This document shows positions 17,651-28,537 of a DNA stretch of 64,000 nucleotides, in pieces. This DNA is from Lachnospiraceae bacterium. GTDB taxonomy: Bacteria > Bacillota > Clostridia > Lachnospirales > Lachnospiraceae. Within the stretch, counting starts at the first letter, position 1, and every line of letters begins with the position of its first letter. The notes beneath the pieces were generated by a model. It searched no databases, was not told the DNA's origin, and worked only from the letters and a program-made list of their open reading frames with translations. A program made the position numbers and the translations under genes. The DNA lies in the NCBI GenBank assembly GCA_015057625.1, contig SVDZ01000002.1, positions 66,865 to 130,864 on the forward strand, written 5' to 3'.

Positions 17651-19024
17651 ATGGGAAACAGTAGTAGTTCAAAAGGTTGGAGAGCCAACAAATGGGTTCG
17701 TGCAGCGATCCCTGCATTATTATTACATTTTAGTATCGGTACAGTATATTGCTGGTCATTATTTAGTGAAGCAATTTCAAATGACATCGGTTGGGATAAG
17801 CCGGCTGTAGAGTGGGCATTTAGTTTTGCTATTTTCTTCCTTGGAATGTCAGCAGCGTTCCTCGGTGGTATTGTTGAAAAGAATATTCATCTTTCATCAT
17901 TAATCGCAACTATTTGTTTTGCAACAGGTATGGCAGGAACCGGTTTCTTTATATATTACGGTTCTGCTCACAAGCATAATCTTGTAGCATTACTTGGTAT
18001 TTACATCTGCTATGGATTTATCATGGGTGTTGGTCTTGGTACAGGTTACTTATCGCCGGTTAAGACACTTATGCTTTGGTTTGAGGACAGAAAAGGTTTA
18101 GCTACAGGTCTTGCAGTTGCAGGATTTGGTGGTGCTAAAGCTATCGCATCTCCTATTATGGAGTGGTTACAGCCAAAATTCGGAACAAGCAAAATGTTTT
18201 ACATTTTAGCAGTAGTATATTTCTGTATGATGTTTGTTGGTCACTTACTTCTTAAGAAACCTGAAGGATGGGTTGAACCTACAAACAAAGATAAAAGTGA
18301 AGGAATTGTTGCTACAATCAAGACAAAAGGTTGGGCAAATTACATTGGTATCTGGGTAATGTTCTATATCAATATTACTTGTGGTCTTGCACTTATCTCT
18401 CAGGAGAAGATGATTGTTAAGTGTGTAGGTCTTGCAGCATTTGCAGGAATTATCTCTACATTCTCAGCTATCTTCAATGCCGGTGGACGTTTAGGTTTCT
18501 CTGCATGGGCTGACAGCTTAAAAGACAGAAATACTATTTACAAATTAATCTTTATCCTTTCAATTGCGTTAACAGGTATCGTAATGTTAACAGGAGCTAT
18601 TAAGAATGCAGCAAGCCCAGTTGAAGGATTTACAACAATCGATACTAAGAATATTATTTTGGTAGTGTTAGTATTAGCATTAATCTTTATGGTAAATGCA
18701 GGATACGGTGGTGGATTCTCAAATGTTCCTACATTATTATCAGACCACTACGGAATGGGTAATATCAGTGCTATCCACGGTATTACACTTTCTGCTTGGG
18801 CATTTGCCGGTTTATCAGGAAACCAGATGGCAACATGGATTGTTGGCAAATTTGGTAAACCTGTAACAGGTACATTGCATGGTGATCCTGTAGTAGTAAA
18901 CCCAACAGGATATCAGTATGTATTATATGCAACAATCGTACTTTACTGTGTAGCTTTATGTATGTCTTTATTCTTAGTAAAGAAGAGCGATAAAGCAATT
19001 GCTGCAGAAAAAGCTGCGAAATAA
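17651..19024 (+). CDS. OFA-type MFS transporter (oxalate/formate antiporter family)
   Basis: The 457-aa membrane protein has 12 predicted helices and the OFA pattern: HFSIGTVYCWSLF in helix 1, GLGTGYLSPVKT and RKGLATGLAVAGFGGAK in the first half. Members move small monocarboxylates such as oxalate, formate, pyruvate or lactate; the substrate cannot be read from sequence. It is a single-gene unit with its own promoter and a strong terminator. Confidence 0.85.
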   Translation: MGNSSSSKGWRANKWVRAAIPALLLHFSIGTVYCWSLFSEAISNDIGWDKPAVEWAFSFAIFFLGMSAAFLGGIVEKNIHLSSLIATICFATGMAGTGFFIYYGSAHKHNLVALLGIYICYGFIMGVGLGTGYLSPVKTLMLWFEDRKGLATGLAVAGFGGAKAIASPIMEWLQPKFGTSKMFYILAVVYFCMMFVGHLLLKKPEGWVEPTNKDKSEGIVATIKTKGWANYIGIWVMFYINITCGLALISQEKMIVKCVGLAAFAGIISTFSAIFNAGGRLGFSAWADSLKDRNTIYKLIFILSIALTGIVMLTGAIKNAASPVEGFTTIDTKNIILVVLVLALIFMVNAGYGGGFSNVPTLLSDHYGMGNISAIHGITLSAWAFAGLSGNQMATWIVGKFGKPVTGTLHGDPVVVNPTGYQYVLYATIVLYCVALCMSLFLVKKSDKAIAAEKAAK

Positions 19025-19046
19025 TCTAAAGAAGTGTGTAAAATAG

Positions 19047-19090
19047 AAACAGCCGAAAACAAACAGTAGTTTGTTTTCGGCTGTTTTGTT
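19047..19090 (+). terminator. Strong terminator of the MFS gene
   Basis: An 18-bp perfect stem (19047-19064 with 19069-19086) has a 4-nt loop and a T-rich tail. Confidence 0.9.
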
Positions 19091-19128
19091 ATCTGCGATG
19101 AGTCAAGGATAAATGATGTATCAAAAAT

Positions 19129-19163
19129 AAAAAAACGCATCGCTCAATGCAATGCGTTTTTTT
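19129..19163 (-). terminator. Terminator of rpmB
   Basis: A stem ACGCAT/ATGCGT, extended by an A-run and T-run on either side, lies 20 bp beyond the rpmB stop on the minus strand. Confidence 0.7.
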
Positions 19164-19182
19164 ATATAATGCAATAAATTAA

Positions 19183-19368
19183 TTATGCTCTTTCAACTTT
19201 TCCTGATCTTAAGCATGAAGTACATACATACATCTTCTTTGCAGCTCCGTTAACTTTAACCTTAACAGATTTAATGTTTGATTTCCACATTTTATTAGAT
19301 CTTCTATGAGAATGGCTCACAGCGTTTCCAAAATGAGCACCTTTGTTGCAAATTTCACATTTAGCCAT
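19183..19368 (-). CDS. rpmB: 50S ribosomal protein L28
   Basis: The 61-aa protein begins MAKCEICNKGAHFGNAVSHS and has the C-terminal MYVCTSCLRSGKV, so it keeps the Cys pairs of the zinc-binding L28 form. AAGGAGG lies six bases before the ATG. It faces the gls24/fakA-like pair, the same arrangement as Bacillus rpmB-yloU-yloV. Confidence 0.98.
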   Translation of the reverse strand: MAKCEICNKGAHFGNAVSHSHRRSNKMWKSNIKSVKVKVNGAAKKMYVCTSCLRSGKVERA

Positions 19369-19426
19369 AATAGCACCTCCTTACATAGACTTTTATCGCC
19401 TTAATTTGCGACTCAACACAAGTGAC

Positions 19427-19455
19427 ATTTTAACAGAATAGTAGAAACAATGCAA
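19427..19455 (-). promoter_or_regulatory. rpmB promoter
   Basis: On the minus strand TTGCAT (19455-19450), 17 bp and TAAAAT (19432-19427) lie about 60 bp upstream of rpmB. Confidence 0.55.
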
Positions 19456-19611
19456 GTGTTTTTTTTGTAATTTCTGTATGTTTTAAATAATACTTTTATT
19501 TTTTACTAAAATAAGGTATCATATATTGTGTCAGTTTGTAGTTTGCGTCTTTAGAACGCATACATAGGACATATAACTCTATATTCAATAAATCAGACGG
19601 GAGGTAGTTAT

Positions 19612-19971
19612 ATGAAAGGTAAAATGAACACAGATTTAGGAGAAGTGTTAATTGATCCTGAAGTTATCGCAAAATATGCCGGAACAACTGCATGTGAATG
19701 TTTTGGTATTGTCGGTATGGCAGCGGTAAGTATGAGAGACGGACTTGTAAAGCTTCTTAAGAGAGATAGTCTTTCAAAGGGGATTGAAGTTACTATAAAT
19801 GAAGAAAATGAAATTAAAATTGAATTTCATATCATAGTTGCGTATGGTGTTAATATTTCAACAATTGCTGATAACATTATTAGCAGCGTTAAATATAAAG
19901 TTGAAGCCTATACAGGAATGAAAGTTAGAAAAATTAATATTTATGTTGAAGGCATAAGAGTTATTGACTAA
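19612..19971 (+). CDS. Asp23/Gls24 family envelope stress protein (YloU-like)
   Basis: The 119-aa protein begins with GEVLIDPEVIAKYAG, the Asp23/Gls24 signature, and continues with VYVEGIRV-type ending. Family members are small cytoplasmic, membrane-associated proteins linked to envelope homeostasis. GGGAGG precedes the ATG. It is adjacent to the FakA-like gene, as in many Firmicutes. Confidence 0.92.
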   Translation: MKGKMNTDLGEVLIDPEVIAKYAGTTACECFGIVGMAAVSMRDGLVKLLKRDSLSKGIEVTINEENEIKIEFHIIVAYGVNISTIADNIISSVKYKVEAYTGMKVRKINIYVEGIRVID

Positions 19972-20046
19972 GATATTATTTTACGAATATTTCACAAAAG
20001 GGTGATATATTCGTTTTGGATTTCTTACCTAAGGAGGATATAAATT

Positions 20047-21723
20047 GTGGAAATCAAGACAATAGATGGTGCTATGCTCCAGAAAATGTTTTTGGCAGGT
20101 GCCAAAAATCTTGACGCAAAGAAAGAATGGATAAACGAACTTAATGTATTCCCTGTTCCTGATGGAGATACAGGAACAAACATGACTATGACAATTATGT
20201 CAGCAGCAAAAGAAGTTGGTGCTATTGAACACCCTGATTTGGAGAAACTTTGCAAAGCTATTTCTTCAGGTTCGTTAAGAGGAGCCAGAGGTAACTCAGG
20301 TGTTATTTTATCTCAGTTATTCAGAGGATTTACTAAAGAGATTAAACATGAACACAAGATAGATTCTAAGCTTTTAGCAAAGGCATGCGTAAGAGGTGTG
20401 GAGACTGCATATAAAGCGGTTATGAAGCCGAAAGAAGGAACTATCCTTACTGTTGCAAAGGGAATAGCAGATAAAGCAGTTGAGATTTGCGATGAGACAG
20501 AAGATCTTGTTGTATTCATAGATGAAGTAATCAAGTACGGTGATGAGGTGTTAAATAAAACACCTGACATGTTACCGGTACTTAAGCAGGCAGGAGTAGT
20601 GGATTCCGGCGGACAGGGTCTTATGCAGGTGCTCAAAGGGGCATATGATGCACTTCTTGGAAAAGAGATAGACTTTACTATTGAGAGCACAGGAGCTGAC
20701 GGAACAAAGACTGAACTTAAATTTGAGGCTTCAAAAGAGGCTGATATCAAGTTTGGATATTGTACAGAATTTATTATCTTACTCGAAAATGAAATGCCTA
20801 TTGAAGAAGAGAGAGCATTCAAATCATACCTTGAGTCAATCGGTGATTCGATTGTAGTAGTTGCAGATGAAGATGTCGTTAAGGTACATGTTCATACAAA
20901 TGATCCGGGTCTGGCTATTCAGAAAGCTTTGACATACGGGCAACTCTCAAGAATGAAGATTGACAATATGAGAGAGGAACATCAGGAAAGATTAATCAAG
21001 GACGCAGAGAAAGTTGCTGCTGAGGCTGAAATTGTTGAAAAGACAGCTGTTGATGAGCCTAGAAAACCATATGGTTTTGTGGCAGTTTCTGTGGGTGAAG
21101 GGCTCAGTGAAATCTTTAAGAGTCTCAGAGTTGATTACATTATAGAAGGTGGACAGACTATGAATCCATCTACTGAAGATGTACTCAACGCAATCGATAA
21201 GATTAATGCTGATACTATTTTTGTTCTTCCAAATAATAAGAACATTATTATGGCTGCACAGCAGGCAGAGAGTCTTGTAGAGGACAAAGAAATTGTAGTT
21301 ATTCCATCGAAGACTATTCCTCAGGGAATTGCTGCACTTATCTCATTTGCGGATGATTGCTCTACAGAAGAAAATAAATCAAATATGATTGACGGAATGT
21401 CTTATGTTAAATCAGGACAGGTTACGTATGCTGTAAGAGATACAGTTATTGATGACAAGGAAATCAAAGAGGGTAACATCATGGGTATCGGTGATAGCGG
21501 AATTGCAGCTGTCGGCGAAAAAATTGATGAAACTACTATTGAGATGATTAAAGAGATTGCAGATGAAGATTCTGAAATAGTAAGTGTTTATTACGGAGCT
21601 GATGTTACAGAGGAAGATGCAAATGTATTGCTTGAAAAGATGCAGTCAGAATTCCCGGATTACGAGATTGAAATGTATGCGGGCGGTCAGCCGGTTTACT
21701 ATTATCTTGTATCTGTTGAATAA
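20047..21723 (+). CDS. DAK2 domain fatty acid kinase-like protein (FakA/YloV)
   Basis: The 558-aa protein has an N-terminal DhaL/DAK2 ATP-binding domain (PVPDGDTGTNM near residue 36, GARGNSGVILSQ near 79) and a C-terminal DegV-like/regulatory part. FakA phosphorylates fatty acids delivered by FakB in phospholipid synthesis. It starts with GTG, eight bases after AAGGAGG. A FakB/DegV gene is not seen nearby. Confidence 0.9.
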   Translation: MEIKTIDGAMLQKMFLAGAKNLDAKKEWINELNVFPVPDGDTGTNMTMTIMSAAKEVGAIEHPDLEKLCKAISSGSLRGARGNSGVILSQLFRGFTKEIKHEHKIDSKLLAKACVRGVETAYKAVMKPKEGTILTVAKGIADKAVEICDETEDLVVFIDEVIKYGDEVLNKTPDMLPVLKQAGVVDSGGQGLMQVLKGAYDALLGKEIDFTIESTGADGTKTELKFEASKEADIKFGYCTEFIILLENEMPIEEERAFKSYLESIGDSIVVVADEDVVKVHVHTNDPGLAIQKALTYGQLSRMKIDNMREEHQERLIKDAEKVAAEAEIVEKTAVDEPRKPYGFVAVSVGEGLSEIFKSLRVDYIIEGGQTMNPSTEDVLNAIDKINADTIFVLPNNKNIIMAAQQAESLVEDKEIVVIPSKTIPQGIAALISFADDCSTEENKSNMIDGMSYVKSGQVTYAVRDTVIDDKEIKEGNIMGIGDSGIAAVGEKIDETTIEMIKEIADEDSEIVSVYYGADVTEEDANVLLEKMQSEFPDYEIEMYAGGQPVYYYLVSVE

Positions 21724-21734
21724 TGGAGGTATAG

Positions 21735-22244
21735 ATGAACGAAGTATTTGCAGAACAGATTATTAAAAGTAAGGCATCTCCAAAAGAAATCGGTGCCCGT
21801 ATTATGATTATTATGGCACTTATAATGGTAATATTGGCAGTTCCTTATTTGATTGCCATCAAATTAGGTATTGTAGGATTTACATTGTTTTTCTTGTGTG
21901 CGTATCTTACTTATTATGTATTTAAAATTACTGATATTGAGTTTGAATATTCAGTTGCTAATGCTGACTTTTATGTTGAGAAGATAATGGGACAGATTAA
22001 AAGAAAAAAATGCAGAGTGTTTAATCTCAGACAGGCGATTTTCATTGTGCCTGAAAACTCAGATAAGTTGAGGGAGTACAGTAATTGCGAAAATATTTAT
22101 GATTATTCATCAAGAACTAAAAGTGATGATAAGATGGTTGCTGTATTTAACAGTGATCACGGAATAGAAATAATGTATTTTGAACCAAATGAAAAAATAG
22201 CTCATGCAATAAAGAGTGTGAGACCTAATTTGTTTCAAAATTAG
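21735..22244 (+). CDS. Two-TM hypothetical protein (DUF6106-like)
   Basis: The 169-aa protein has two hydrophobic helices (about residues 22-65) and a soluble C-terminal beta domain with FYVEKIMGQIKRKKC. It resembles small clostridial proteins grouped as DUF6106; this assignment is from memory and only moderately sure. It is 11 bp from the FakA-like gene with GGAGG, so it is co-transcribed. Confidence 0.7.
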   Translation: MNEVFAEQIIKSKASPKEIGARIMIIMALIMVILAVPYLIAIKLGIVGFTLFFLCAYLTYYVFKITDIEFEYSVANADFYVEKIMGQIKRKKCRVFNLRQAIFIVPENSDKLREYSNCENIYDYSSRTKSDDKMVAVFNSDHGIEIMYFEPNEKIAHAIKSVRPNLFQN

Positions 22245-22251
22245 ATAACAG

Positions 22252-22284
22252 AAGGAAGCGGCTTATTATAGCGGCTTCCTTTTG
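22252..22284 (+). terminator. Terminator of the gls24-fakA operon
   Basis: AAGGAAGC pairs with GCTTCCTT (22252-22259 with 22274-22281), followed by T residues. Confidence 0.7.
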
Positions 22285-22424
22285 CTATATGTGATTAGTC
22301 GGCGTATTCTAATAAGAGGTGAATATGCAATAATTTTAATAATTATTCAGATGGGGATAAAAGTGTGAAAAAACAGTGAAGAAAATTAGATAAAAATAAT
22401 CAATATTATCCCTACAATATTAAT

Positions 22425-22453
22425 TTGACATCATTTTTGGAATTTGTTAGACT
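22425..22453 (+). promoter_or_regulatory. guaB promoter
   Basis: Consensus TTGACA (22425-22430), 17 bp and TAGACT (22448-22453) lie 50 bp before guaB. No purine riboswitch or PurBox was recognised. Confidence 0.75.
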
Positions 22454-22484
22454 AGTAGGAAAATTATAAAAACATTTGCAATAA

Positions 22485-23957
<1,473 letters not shown>

Positions 23958-23960
23958 TAT

Positions 23961-23989
23961 TTGTTATATATTTTTTGACAAAATATGAT
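23961..23989 (+). promoter_or_regulatory. Possible promoter for the foldase gene
   Basis: TTGTTA (23961-23966), 17 bp and TATGAT (23984-23989) lie 78 bp upstream of the foldase gene. A TTGACA at 23975 has no well-placed -10. Confidence 0.4.
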
Positions 23990-23997
23990 ATGATAGA

Positions 23998-24029
23998 AGG
24001 GACTTCCGCGTTTAGTGGATGTCCCTTTA
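23998..24029 (+). terminator. Hairpin after guaB
   Basis: AAGGGAC pairs with GTCCCTT around a partly self-complementary loop. The T-tract is short, so terminator strength is uncertain. Confidence 0.45.
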
Positions 24030-24066
24030 AAAATAAATGCGATAAATTGACGGATAGGAGAACTAC

Positions 24067-25173
24067 ATGAACTTAATTAAAAAAATATGGGTGCCGGTTA
24101 CTATAGCGGCAATATTGGTGGCTTTTGCAGTAGCGATTTTTTATAATAACAAAATCAGACCTGATAAAGAAATTGACAATGAGATAGGATATAAGCCTGA
24201 GGAGTATATTACACTTGGTCAGTACAAAGGACTTGAATATGAAAAGCAAAAGCCGGGAGTGTCTGATGAAGATTTGCAGGCTGCTATTGATGAGGAACTG
24301 GTTGATTACAAAACTGTCAACAGAGCTGCTAAAGAAGGAGATTCCGTTACTATTGATTTTGAAGGTTATGTAGATGGAAAGGCGGACGCGGATCTTACAG
24401 ATACAGAGTATGATATAGTTATTGGGGATGAAGACCTTGTTCCGGAGTTTGATAAAGTGCTTGTTGGAAAAAAAGCCGGAGAACAGGTGGAAGTTGAAGT
24501 GGATGATGTATCATCTTTCCCTATCGAAGATGCAGAAAAATATAGCGGTAAAAAAGTTAAATTTACAGTTAAGGTTACAGAAGTTGCAGAGGAATATACC
24601 GCTGAGCTTACAGATGCATGGGTAAAAGAAAATTACAGTGAAGAAGGATATAACACTGTAGATGAATATAAAAAGATGATGAGAGAGTATCTTCTTGATG
24701 ACAGTAAGGATGCTGTCGAAGAGAATACACAGACAGATCTTTGGAATAAAGTTCTTGATAATTGTCAGATGAACGGATATCCACAGGATGTGTACAATGA
24801 AATCGTTGAAGTGGATGAAGCGGATGCGGCTTATTGGGCAGAATACTGGGGAATGTCAAAAGATGAATATTATGAATTTATCGGAATGGACAAAGATGGT
24901 ATTGAGCAGATGTATCTTGATGACGTGAAGTCTGAACTTGTAATGTGGGCTATCGCAAAAAAGGAAAATATCACTGTTTCGAAGAGTGATATTGCTCAGG
25001 GATATGAAGATATGTACGAAGAATATGACTATGATTCAGTTGAAGCGATGAAAGAAGATTACACAGAAGAAGAGATAAAACATGCTTTGGTTGAACAGAA
25101 AGTTATAGAACTCGTTGTTGACAATGCAAAAATCAGAGAAGTTGCATCTAAAGAAGCTGAGGAAAAGAAGTAG
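24067..25173 (+). CDS. Membrane-anchored trigger-factor-like peptidyl-prolyl isomerase
   Basis: The 368-aa protein has an N-terminal signal anchor (about residues 8-26) with no lipobox Cys. A short linker leads to an FKBP-type domain (GDSVTIDFEGYVDG, then VPEFDKVLVGKKAGE, about 95-180) and a C-terminal helical trigger-factor-like chaperone region. The likely role is folding of exported proteins outside the membrane. It is very acidic. AGGAGAACTAC precedes the ATG. Confidence 0.8.
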   Translation: MNLIKKIWVPVTIAAILVAFAVAIFYNNKIRPDKEIDNEIGYKPEEYITLGQYKGLEYEKQKPGVSDEDLQAAIDEELVDYKTVNRAAKEGDSVTIDFEGYVDGKADADLTDTEYDIVIGDEDLVPEFDKVLVGKKAGEQVEVEVDDVSSFPIEDAEKYSGKKVKFTVKVTEVAEEYTAELTDAWVKENYSEEGYNTVDEYKKMMREYLLDDSKDAVEENTQTDLWNKVLDNCQMNGYPQDVYNEIVEVDEADAAYWAEYWGMSKDEYYEFIGMDKDGIEQMYLDDVKSELVMWAIAKKENITVSKSDIAQGYEDMYEEYDYDSVEAMKEDYTEEEIKHALVEQKVIELVVDNAKIREVASKEAEEKK

Positions 25174-25181
25174 GTTCTTTA

Positions 25182-25209
25182 TTGACAAAAGGACTTTGAT
25201 TGTTATAAA
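25182..25209 (+). promoter_or_regulatory. thrS leader promoter
   Basis: TTGACA (25182-25187), 16 bp and TATAAA (25204-25209) place the start near 25216. Confidence 0.65.
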
Positions 25210-25215
25210 CTATTC

Positions 25216-25460
25216 GTTAGAGAACTTTTTAAAATTAAAATTATTAACACGTTGAAGAGAAGAGTAGGTTTTCCTAAAGGTTACAGAGAGAGATGACTAG
25301 GCTGGAATCATCTTACATATGGATTTCTGAAGACTACCTCTGAGTGGCCCTAATCAGGTCCGTTGATTACGTTACAATCATTCAATGAGATGCCAGTTTT
25401 GGTAATCAGGGTGGAACCGCGATTTTATTGCCCCTGTTCGTGAAAGCGAACAGGGGCTTT
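25216..25460 (+). promoter_or_regulatory. T-box riboswitch leader of thrS
   Basis: The canonical T-box AGGGTGGAACCGCG lies at 25408-25421, followed by an 11-bp terminator stem (25430-25440 with 25447-25457) and T-run. Stem I sequence with the AGAGAGATGA-type region lies upstream. A threonine specifier ACC at 25336-25338 fits (ACT at 25333 is an alternative). Uncharged tRNA-Thr should stabilise the antiterminator. The remaining 125 nt before thrS hold a small hairpin near 25517 and nothing else obvious. Confidence 0.95.
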
Positions 25461-25586
25461 TGTTATCACGATGAGCCGAGTGAAAATCTGTGTTTGCGCA
25501 GAATGAGTATAGAGTAGGAGTAAACCTGCTCGATTAGCGAATTAATATCCGCTTTACAATAACTAAGAAAAGAGAGGAAGAGTATT

Positions 25587-27548
25587 ATGAAGATTACATT
25601 GAAAGATGGTTCGGTAAAAGAATACAGCGAACCAATGTCAGTCAGCAGTATCGCTTTTGATATTAGCGGTGGACTTGGAAGAGCAGCATGTGCAGGTGAA
25701 ATTGATGGAGAGGTTGTAGATTTAAGAACAACAGTTGACAAGGATTGTACTCTTAACATCCTTACATTTGATGATGCGGCAGGCGCTGCAGCTTACAGAC
25801 ATACTACATCTCATGTACTTGCAGAAGCTGTTAAGAGACTTTATCCGGAAGCAAAACTTGCAATTGGACCTTCAATTGACGAGGGATTCTATTATGATTT
25901 TGATTGTGATCCATTTTCAAGAGAAGATTTAGATAAAATTGAAGCAGAGATGAAGAAGATTATCAAGGAAGGCGCTAAATTAGAAAAGTTTACACTTCCA
26001 AGACAGGATGCTATCAAATATATGGAAGACAGAAATGAGCCTTACAAAGTTGAGCTTATTAAAGACCTTCCTGAAGATTCTATTATCTCCTTCTACAGCC
26101 AGGGAGAGTTTGTAGATTTATGTGCTGGACCACACCTTATGTCTACATCTCCAATTAAAGCATTTAAGCTTATTTCATCTTCAATGGCTTACTGGAGAGG
26201 TGATGCAAATAAGGCGAGACTTCAGAGAATTTACGGAACAGCTTTCAGCAAGAAGGATGACCTTAATGAATACCTTGAAAAGTTAGAGGATGCAAAAAAC
26301 AGAGACCATAACAAACTTGGTCGTGAAATGGAACTTTTCACAACAGTTGATGTTATTGGTCAGGGACTTCCTCTTATGCTTCCAAAGGGAACAAAGATGT
26401 TGATGAAACTTCAGAGATGGATTGAAGATCTTGAAGATAACGAGTGGGGTTACACAAGAACAAAGACACCACTTATGGCTAAATCTGATTTATACAAGAT
26501 TTCAGGACATTGGGATCACTATAAAGAAGGTATGTTTGTGCTTGGTGACGAGGAGAAGGATAAAGAAGTTATGGCTTTAAGACCTATGACATGTCCATTC
26601 CAGTACTATGTGTACAAAAACAGCCAGAAATCTTACAGAGATTTGCCTTGCAGATACAGTGAGACATCTACATTGTTCAGAAATGAAGATTCAGGTGAAA
26701 TGCACGGTCTTACAAGAGTTCGTCAGTTCACAATCACAGAAGGACACCTTGTGGTAAGACCGGATCAGATGGTTGAAGAGTTTAAGAGATGTTTAGCACT
26801 TGCAAAACATTGCCTTGAGACACTTGGAGTTGAGGAGGATGTAACATATCATCTTTCAAAATGGGATCCTGACAATAAAGAAAAATATATTGGTTCACCT
26901 GAGGTGTGGGAAGAAACAGAACAGCATATCAGAGACATTCTCAATGACCTTAATATTGACTTCGTTGAAGATGTGGGAGAGGCTGCATTCTACGGACCTA
27001 AGGTTGACATCAATGCGAGAAATGTATATGGAAAAGAAGATACAATGATCACAATTCAGTGGGATGCTTTAATTGCTGAACAGTTTGATATGTACTATAT
27101 TGATGAAAATGGTGACAAGGTAAGACCTTACATCATTCACAGAACATCTATGGGATGCTATGAGAGAACACTTGCGTGGCTTATTGAAAAATATGCAGGT
27201 AAGTTCCCAACATGGATGTGTCCGGAGCAGGTAAGAGTATTACCTATTTCTGACAAATATGTTGACTACGCAAACAAAGTTGTAGCTGAGCTTAAGAAAA
27301 ATGGTGTTGATGTGACAGTTGATGACAGATCTGAGAAAATCGGATACAAGATTCGTGAGGCAAGAATGGACAGACTTCCATACATGCTTGTTGTAGGTCA
27401 GCAGGAAGAGGCAGATGGCAACGTATCTGTGAGAAGTAGATTTGCAGGTGATGAAGGTGTTAAACCTATAGCTGATTTTGTAGATCAGATTTGCAAGGAA
27501 ATAAGAACAAAAGAAATCAGAAAAGAAGAACCTCAGGATCAGAAATAA
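25587..27548 (+). CDS. thrS: Threonyl-tRNA synthetase
   Basis: This 653-aa class II synthetase has an N-terminal TGS domain (about 1-60), the editing domain with HTTSH near residue 72 and a later CAGPH motif, the catalytic core with RPMTCP near 331 and TSTLFRNEDSGEMHGL, and a C-terminal anticodon-binding domain. The T-box leader upstream independently confirms the amino acid. AGAGAGGAAGAG precedes the ATG. Confidence 0.98.
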   Translation: MKITLKDGSVKEYSEPMSVSSIAFDISGGLGRAACAGEIDGEVVDLRTTVDKDCTLNILTFDDAAGAAAYRHTTSHVLAEAVKRLYPEAKLAIGPSIDEGFYYDFDCDPFSREDLDKIEAEMKKIIKEGAKLEKFTLPRQDAIKYMEDRNEPYKVELIKDLPEDSIISFYSQGEFVDLCAGPHLMSTSPIKAFKLISSSMAYWRGDANKARLQRIYGTAFSKKDDLNEYLEKLEDAKNRDHNKLGREMELFTTVDVIGQGLPLMLPKGTKMLMKLQRWIEDLEDNEWGYTRTKTPLMAKSDLYKISGHWDHYKEGMFVLGDEEKDKEVMALRPMTCPFQYYVYKNSQKSYRDLPCRYSETSTLFRNEDSGEMHGLTRVRQFTITEGHLVVRPDQMVEEFKRCLALAKHCLETLGVEEDVTYHLSKWDPDNKEKYIGSPEVWEETEQHIRDILNDLNIDFVEDVGEAAFYGPKVDINARNVYGKEDTMITIQWDALIAEQFDMYYIDENGDKVRPYIIHRTSMGCYERTLAWLIEKYAGKFPTWMCPEQVRVLPISDKYVDYANKVVAELKKNGVDVTVDDRSEKIGYKIREARMDRLPYMLVVGQQEEADGNVSVRSRFAGDEGVKPIADFVDQICKEIRTKEIRKEEPQDQK

Positions 27549-27579
27549 ATTTTGGCTTGAAAAAAGTCGTAAATATGTG

Positions 27580-27608
27580 TTGACAACGGTGTAATAGAGT
27601 GGTAATAT
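27580..27608 (+). promoter_or_regulatory. Promoter of infC-rpmI-rplT
   Basis: Consensus TTGACA (27580-27585), 17 bp and TAATAT (27603-27608). Confidence 0.8.
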
Positions 27609-27614
27609 ATCTAC

Positions 27615-27736
27615 TGATGTGTAAAAACAAAGCAGAGTATCCACTCTCACCTTGGCACAAACGGTGACCCGGGTTTATATTAAGTTTTATTTATTGCTTA
27701 GTAAGTGGATAGTCTGACTATCCACTTTATTTTTTG
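27615..27736 (+). promoter_or_regulatory. L20-type autoregulatory leader with attenuator
   Basis: An 11-bp terminator stem (27703-27713 with 27717-27727) is followed by a T-tract just before the infC ribosome binding site. ATCCACT at 27639-27645 is complementary to the 5' arm AGTGGAT, giving a competing structure. The CACCTTGGCAC...GGTGACCCGGG core resembles Firmicutes L20 leaders, in which excess L20 promotes termination. Confidence 0.85.
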
Positions 27737-27749
27737 GAGGTATACTACT

Positions 27750-28256
27750 ATTAGCGATTTAATGATTAATGAGGAAATCAGAGATAAGGAAGTTCGAGTA
27801 ATTGGCGCTGATGGAAATCAGATTGGGGTAATGTCGGCTAAAGAGGCATTAAAGCTTGCTGAGGAGGCTGAGCTTGATTTGGTGAAGATTTCACCTAAAG
27901 CAAATCCGCCTGTATGTAAGATTGTTGATTACGGTAAGTACAGATATGAGCTTACTAAGAAAGAAAAAGAAGCAAAAAAGAAACAGCGTGTTATTGAGAT
28001 AAAAGAAATTAGATTATCACCAAACGTTGAGATGAACGATTTAAAGACGAAGGCAAACAATGCCAGAAAGTTTATCACAAAGGGCGATAAAGTTAAAGTT
28101 ACTCTCAGGTTTAGAGGTAGAGAAATGGCACACGTGGCCAGCAGCAAACATGTATTAGATGATTTTGCTGAGTTACTTTCTGATGTTGCGGTAGTAGAAA
28201 AGCCTGCAAAACTTGAAGGAAGAAACATGACTATGTTTTTAGCTGAGAAGCGTTAG
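27750..28256 (+). CDS. infC: Translation initiation factor IF-3, AUU start
   Basis: IF-3 binds the 30S subunit and proofreads the initiation codon. The 168-aa protein has the conserved ISDLMINEEIRDKEVRVI start and a C-domain with LRFRGREMAH. GGAGG ends at 27740, nine bases before ATT at 27750; the first in-frame ATG at 27762 is 21 bases away. The AUU start therefore fits and matches known infC autoregulation. It lies in the infC-rpmI-rplT operon. Confidence 0.96.
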   Translation: MSDLMINEEIRDKEVRVIGADGNQIGVMSAKEALKLAEEAELDLVKISPKANPPVCKIVDYGKYRYELTKKEKEAKKKQRVIEIKEIRLSPNVEMNDLKTKANNARKFITKGDKVKVTLRFRGREMAHVASSKHVLDDFAELLSDVAVVEKPAKLEGRNMTMFLAEKR

Positions 28257-28300
28257 TTTTTTAGTTAATATATATGTATTTTTTTAAGGAGGATATAGAA

Positions 28301-28498
28301 ATGCCAAAAATTAAGACAAAAAGAGCTGCTGCAAAGCGTTTTAAATTAACAGGTACAGGAAAGCTTAAGAGAAATAAAGCTTACAAAAGACACATTTTAA
28401 CAAAGAAAACTGCTAAGAGAAAGAGAAATCTTAGAAAAGCAGCTATGACTGATGCTACAAATGTAAATAACATGAAGCAGATTTTACCATATTTATAA
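28301..28498 (+). CDS. rpmI: 50S ribosomal protein L35
   Basis: The 65-aa basic protein [20 protein letters not shown] is typical L35. I placed the start at 28301, eight bases after AAGGAGG. Confidence 0.98.
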   Translation: MPKIKTKRAAAKRFKLTGTGKLKRNKAYKRHILTKKTAKRKRNLRKAAMTDATNVNNMKQILPYL

Positions 28499-28537
28499 GA
28501 TATAGTTATAAAAGTTATAGTAGGAGGATTTTAGAAC

